DNA of 64,000 bases from Opisthocomus hoazin (lineage: Eukaryota > Chordata > Aves > Opisthocomiformes > Opisthocomidae). The stretch is from NCBI RefSeq assembly GCF_030867145.1, contig NC_134415.1, forward strand, positions 17,214,417 to 17,278,416, written 5' to 3'. Shown in pieces: positions 59,116-64,000 of this stretch. The notes beneath the pieces are model-generated. The model saw only the letters and a list, made by a program, of their open reading frames with translations, did no database searches and was not told the origin of the DNA. A program made the position numbers and the translations under genes. Position 1 is the stretch's first letter. Every line of letters begins with the position of its first letter.

Positions 59116-59221
59116 ACAAAGATGTTCTGACTTTTGGTGTTGGAGGAGGGTGTTGTTTCACGTTACAGAGGGATTTCCAGCAGCAGTCTGATAATTTACA
59201 AATCATCACATCGAAGCGCAG
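59116..59221 (+). other. Candidate internal exon 1 (weak, unverified)
   Basis: Acceptor-like TTATTTTTTTCAG ends at 59,115 and a donor-like GCAG|GTGGGA lies at 59,221/59,222, giving a 106-base interval. Only one of three frames is open through it (peptide ...KDVLTFGVGGGCCFTLQ...); the other two have stops. The product is not recognised. The interval is not phase-compatible with the candidate at 60,084 when joined directly in the open frames. Confidence 0.15.
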
Positions 59222-59305
59222 GTGGGAACAGGTTGTCCATACTGTTGTCATTAGTCTTGTTATGGTGGTGCCTAAGGATAAATCAAAAATAGTCCCATCG
59301 TCTTC

Positions 59306-59367
59306 GGCACTGTGTAATCACAGAAAGAAGTAGACAGTCCCTGACTCAAAGAGTTTAAAGTTCAAAC
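59306..59367. repeat. Ancient amniote SINE-tail fragment
   Basis: GGCACTGTGTAATCACAGAAAG...GACAGTCCCTGACTCAAAGAGTTTAAAGTTCAAAC matches the old amniote repeat word order 'GCGCTGTACAAACACATAG...GACAGTCCCTGCCCCAAAGAGCTTACAATCTAAA'. In other copies this precedes a MIR-like body in the orientation seen at 33,990. An A9 run follows. Confidence 0.55.
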
Positions 59368-59374
59368 AAAAAAA

Positions 59375-60080
59375 AAGCCTTTGATTTATTGAAATGCTAA
59401 AGGTTTTAGCACAAAAACCTTGGAAGTAATACAGGTAGTGCTCATGGATGGGTGGAGAGACCTACAGTATAATCATCGATGGATCATACATCTAAAGTCC
59501 TGTTTCTCTATCACAAGGGAAGGCGAGCATAAGGGAAAGAAAGGTGGTTAAAAGAGAGGAGGGTGTCTGCAGCTGTGAATAATTAGTGCTGGTTTTACTC
59601 CCTCAAAAATGACACTGGCCGACATTCACTTTGGTTATGAACAGCACAGATTTTCAAGGCTACTTTCACACGTGAAATTCTAGAGCCTTACTTAGTGAGA
59701 TCCCGTGCAGTAACAAGAAGTAAATCTAGTTTGTTCAAGACTTAGCATTGATCTCATGATGTAGGAAAGACATGGACATTATGCTAGGCTTTGAGGAAAG
59801 GCACACGCAATTCCTCAGCCTCTGGCACAGAAACAGGCAACATCTGTGGGGTGTAAAAGAGCATCTGCTTTCTTTGAAATCTCAACTGGAATTTGCGAGT
59901 TGGCCAGTGCTTAAAGGGATCTTCCATCCAACCCATCTGACTGGCAAGCAGGCAGTGCTGGCTGTTGTTGCTTAAGCCCTGGGTAGCAACTCCCAGGTGT
60001 CAACACCCGGGGTCCACGTCAGTGTGGATCCTCTTGACTGATGACTGTGGTCTCATTTCTGCAAAGCATCTTCTTAATTT
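59375..60080. other. Single-copy non-coding stretch
   Basis: No gene or repeat family was recognised. Confidence 0.55.
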
Positions 60081-60083
60081 CAG

Positions 60084-60287
60084 GTATCTGCTCACATCCA
60101 TTATTGTTCATCAAAATACTGGAGGCCATACTTACTGTTAAACTTCAGGAAGCCGCATATGCAAATGCTCTGCTGAACAGAAATTTCTGGTCCCTGGACA
60201 ACACAGAGAGCCATGCTGGGGACTGTAGAAAAGGAGGGCATACAGAAGTCGTCATACATGCATTGGGATTATGTCCTGAAGACTGCA
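60084..60287 (+). other. Candidate internal exon 2 (weak, unverified)
   Basis: A pyrimidine-rich tract ending TTCTTAATTTCAG (60,083) and a strong donor core GTAAGT (60,288-60,293) bound a 204-base interval. It is a multiple of three and open in one frame, which continues 14 codons upstream and well past the donor. The peptide (LQEAAYANALLNRNFWSLDN...) matches no family I recognise. Equally consistent with a non-coding exon or chance. Confidence 0.2.
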
Positions 60288-60299
60288 GTAAGTCATTAC

Positions 60300-61870
60300 T
60301 GTCTGTGCATGCACTGTCATGGAGTGGTAGGGTAGACATGCTTATTCATTTTGTCTTTGATCCTTTGAGGCTTTCTAGTCATTCTGTGCTTGTATTTTTC
60401 TGTTGACTTTGTTACATAAACTTCCTCTAATAGAAGAATAAGTATGTCTTTTTTGCTCTAACCCTGAGATCCTCCGTGAGGGATTCTGCACTGACTGCAA
60501 ATGCTCTCAGACATCATGCTCCTGTAGTGACCACCCAAGTATAGTTGTCTGCAGAGCTCTCAGACCTTGAGAACAGCCATATGAATTGCAGCCTTAACTG
60601 GTCCTTGTTTCTGCAAGTTTAATCTGGCAAAGTTTATGCTGAAGCTTTTATTTCAGAAGTTTTTCAGGTTTTTGTTGCGGAGCCTGAAGAAAAACTACTT
60701 TGATTGCAAAGCAAAGTTTTCCAGATACAGTGCCTCTCTCCTTTCTTCCAGTGGGTGGAAGTTATTCACAGTTTCAAAAGCCTCTGTAATGAATAGCTGA
60801 TTGTGAATGCTTATGTTCCACGTGCCTCTACAAGGGAGAGTGTTTTCATGAAGAGTTCCCATGTGTCTTTTTTACTATTGGACCAACAGCATTACATTTG
60901 TGTAGCTGGTTACAAAAATACCATCTGCTACCAGTGCCTCTGGTTTAGATACTGACACCACCAAGCTGTAAAATGACAGCGTATGATTTGTACCTCCCAG
61001 ACACATAATATTGGTGACAGGTATTTGTAGTTAGTTGCACTTTTTTATTGATTAGTTTTCTGTTGATCAATTAGAAACTGTCTAGTAGCCTGAGCACATT
61101 TGAAATGTTAAGCCAGTGTAGGTTTTCCACCAGTTGTTCCCTAGAAGGCTCTAAGAATTTCAGATTACAGTGGCCTGAGGTCAGGGCACTTCCAAGAAGA
61201 TCTAACAGCAAAAACAGGCCAGGCAAGTTCTGAACTTCTGGAGTTGTTTCCCAGCCTGTGTCTCACACTTTCCTTGACTGTAGATAAATTCTTCTGTCTT
61301 ATCTGCTTTCTAGAAACTTTCCTCGACATGAAAAGCCGTGGAGTATTAGTGAACACTGATTTATGGTACATTAGCACGTGCAGCATATGTTTCTCTAACT
61401 CTGGAGTAAGCCTGGCTCTGCAGTGCTTGGAAATGGTTTTTAAAAGGCCAAGGCAGTATTGCACACATCATCATGTGCTCTCTGCAGATGAAATTCAGCT
61501 CTCTGTAGTGAGATACCACAATGCTGACACAGTTGTCAAATTCTGTTCAAATGTCAGGATGTATTTCATTCTGCAGCCTTTACTGATATATTAGAGAGCA
61601 GATCAGAAGTCATGTACCTTGGCATTGATTTGGTATCAGGACAAAATCAACATTAGCTTTGATTGCTCCATATCACTCTGTATATTACCCTGTTCTGAAT
61701 GCTCTGCCAGGGGATTAATCACCGACAACAAAGAATTAACTACATGTCAAACTTATAAAAGGAGGGGTTTTAAGAAGCCATCTCTTTATCCACCTTTGTG
61801 AAAACAAAGCAATGCGCAATGGGAGACGTACAAATAGTGAGAACACACGTGGGAGGAGGAGAGGTGGAGA
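60300..61870. other. Single-copy non-coding stretch, no gene recognised
   Basis: No gene. A plus-strand frame of 116 codons (61,244-61,594) has no recognisable domain. The part after 61,600 may be the eroded 5' side of the CR1-like element at 61,880. Confidence 0.5.
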
Positions 61871-61879
61871 GCAAGCTTC

Positions 61880-62036
61880 CAGTGAGACAACCAGCCAAAA
61901 AGGTTACCTTAAAAGCTTCTTGATGATGGAGCTTGATGCATTTATGAAGGATGTGACAGGACGCACTCGCCTGTAACAGTAGGGGATTGGAATTGTCAAT
62001 TGGGACAGCCCTTCAGGCCCTTTTCCTATCATGAGC
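61880..62036 (+). mobile_element. CR1-like LINE 3' end, strongly decayed
   Basis: GAGCTTGATGCATTTATGAAGGATG (61,929-61,953) corresponds to the 'AAGCTTGATAAATTTATGGAGGATG' word of old CR1/L3-type elements. TAGGGGATTGGAATTGTCAATTGGGACAGCCCTTCAGGCCCTTTTCCTATCATGA (61,980-62,034) corresponds to the standard 3' terminus 'AGGGGATTGGACT..ATGACCCTTCAGGTCCCTTCCA.CCCTATGA'. The coding part before it is beyond recognition. Confidence 0.55.
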
Positions 62037-62039
62037 TGG

Positions 62040-64000
62040 CTGAGGCATTGCAATTAACACAACAGCTGTAAGTAGGGAGAGCTGTAAAAAAACAGTCAGG
62101 TGCAACTCTATCAATGAAATAATCACAGCAGTTAGCGTAGTGTGAAGAAAGCAGCGAGCAGAATAGAGAATTGCTGCACAGTAAGAGAGAGGAAGGCAGC
62201 AGGCCAATTTTTGGATGCAGACCAGTGCCTTGTGATGCATTATATTTGGAAATCAATCGTTCCAAGAAGCTTAATTCTTGTGTGAAAGAAAAAGGAAAAG
62301 ATCATTTTAAGTTCAAATGTCTGTCATCTCAGCTAAGTTTGCAATGCTTTTCCAGGAGTTGAAATGATCTCAACTGAAAGGGCTGATCTATGTACAAGAT
62401 CAAATAAAAGGTAAAAAGACAGATTCACCTCCAGTGAAAGGTCACTGAAATTTGTCACACAATTAAAACTACTTTATTTCTTTAGATATCCTCCAAAATG
62501 AGCCTCTCTAACCCTGTGTTATTTCCAGCCTGCTCACTGCTTCCTCTTATCTTTATACTACAAAAATGACCCTCCTGCCTTCCAGACTTGCCTTTGCTGA
62601 AGTTTGTATTAATCTAATCAAATACTGACTCGTGCAGCTCTTAGCGCTAAAAAAAAAATCAACCCATCTATTTTTTTCCCTCTCAATGAGAAGTGTCCTC
62701 AGGGAAGACAGCAGATCTATGCCATGAAAGGTGGGGGAAGACAGCAAATCCCATCCATGATGACAGCCATGTTCTGTATTTCCTCTTTTTATTCTTGATC
62801 ATAGCTGTGCACACACTTGCCTTTTGTTACTCTCCCGTCTTGAGCACTCTCCAGACCTTAGAAATATCAGGGTCAGGGCTGAAGACATTATCCTGGAGTT
62901 TGACTGATGGCAAATTTGTGGGGATGGAACTTGCTATCTGACTGGTGATCAGCTCATCACTACCACTGAGGACATTGTGTGTTGCTGTTTCCTTCAGTCC
63001 TTTTCCAACATTTGTCTTTCTCTCCTGTGGTCTTAATGCAAATGAAGCCAACAGAGGGGCTGGAATCTGGCCATCCAGTTTGTGAGCCTCACCTGCTGCT
63101 GGGTCAATGTCACCCAATGCTGGAAAGAGTGGCTGCTGTCTTTTAACACCTTGACTCTACACCATGGGCGTCGAAGTTCAAGCTTCACCTGGAACAGCTC
63201 AGCCGAATGTGGAGTGGCATGGGATAGGCTCCTGAGGCCACCACCATAGGCAGATCTGGTCCATCAGTTAGTGGAGGACTGTGGCCTGGACTGGGAAAAG
63301 CTGAGGGCAGGACAAGCACAAGTAGATGGATAGCTCCAGCTCGGACCCAGGCCAGAGGGAAGTCCACCTACCTCCCCAGCAGTGGCAGGGTAACAGGGAG
63401 ACATTTCGCTGAATACTCCTGTTAATAGCCAGCTGGGGAACTAGCTGAATCTGCAGAGCGATCTCCAGTGTGGTGGGTTCATGGCAGACCACAGGCGTCT
63501 GATACTTCTGGAGATCCTCTATAAACAACAGCAAGAGCAGAGTTATTTCACTGCTCCCCAGTGTCTGGGTGATGCAGACACACTTTCCCTCATATGCATG
63601 GAGGCATGGGAGAGAGAGGGAGCAGCTGAGCTACAAGTGACCTGGGGTGTGAGAATGAAATGCCAAGGAAGAAGGACAAACCCAGAGCAGACAACAAGAT
63701 CTGAGGACAGAGTGCTACCTTCCATTTAATGATGTGCATCTCAGATTTGTATGATCAATACTCATGGACTAAGCAGAGGAATTCATCTGTCAATGTGTTC
63801 AGAGAGCAATATTCTCTCCTCAAGAGCCTAAAAGGAAAAGAAGGTCTTGCACATAGAGACGACCTGTCCATCAGGCTGACTGGATTTCTGACCAGGCCAG
63901 GGAGAAGAAGATTTTTGTTCTCTCTGACTTGTCCTCTGCTAGCATTTGATTTAGGTTCTTGTCAAAACAAGACTAGCCTCTTGAAGTGCAGCACATGCTC
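62040..64000. other. Single-copy non-coding stretch, no gene recognised
   Basis: No gene or repeat family was recognised. An A9 run lies near 62,650. Frames of up to 96 codons occur on both strands and match nothing I know. Confidence 0.55.

Noticed and set aside
1..64000. Endogenous retrovirus or LTR element
   Set aside because: No long direct repeats of LTR size, no primer-binding site or polypurine tract pair, and no gag/pol/env-like frames were noticed; all reverse-transcriptase-like pieces are of the CR1 LINE type.

Overview
The window looks like 64 kb of avian nuclear DNA with no recognisable protein-coding gene: intergenic, or the inside of a very long intron. The bird assignment rests on the repeats. 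A 5'-truncated CR1 LINE at 52,706-53,162 has the avian-type ORF2 C-terminus and 3' UTR and ends in the 8-bp tandem typical of CR1 (ATTCTATG then ATTCT). Older CR1 copies and very old amniote-wide repeats (MIR-type SINEs, small palindromic elements) surround it. There are no Alu/B1/L1-type insertions and interspersed repeat content is low. A crocodilian is the main alternative, judged much less likely. No bacterial, viral or plasmid features were seen, and no tRNA, rRNA or CRISPR.

Layout. 1-22.9 kb: mostly single-copy sequence, with a possible SINE head (431-492), a 23-base poly-T (5,896-5,918), old amniote repeats around 10.3 kb, a 68-bp-period tandem duplication (10.70-10.83 kb), a perfect 13-bp hairpin (14,473-14,506) and a palindrome-family fragment at 18.45 kb. 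22.9-26.4 kb is the densest repeat block. It holds a long, decayed minus-strand CR1 (endonuclease end, linker, then the ORF2 C-terminus, with most of the reverse transcriptase core missing). Just beyond it are a short plus-strand CR1 scrap and a second decayed plus-strand CR1 that keeps the F-x-DD part of the reverse transcriptase. 26.4-43 kb: single-copy sequence with one minus-strand MIR-like SINE (33.99-34.20 kb) and a candidate terminal exon (31.47-31.91 kb). 43-53.2 kb: a pair of diverged copies of an unidentified 80-bp repeat (43,639 and 51,384), a plus-strand MIR, an older CR1 3' end (46.5-47.0 kb) and the youngest CR1. 53.2-64 kb: a (GGGAA)9 array, a complete 68-bp palindromic element (58,351-58,418), an old SINE-tail fragment, two weak exon candidates (59.1 and 60.1 kb) and a decayed CR1-like 3' end (61.88-62.04 kb).

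Nothing here forms an operon or pathway. The annotation is a record of retroposon insertion in layers of different age. Many open frames of 60-213 codons exist on both strands, but none apart from the CR1 remnants resembles a protein family I recognise, and they are treated as chance. Repeat assignments were made by eye against remembered family consensus features, so boundaries are approximate, usually within 10-40 bases.
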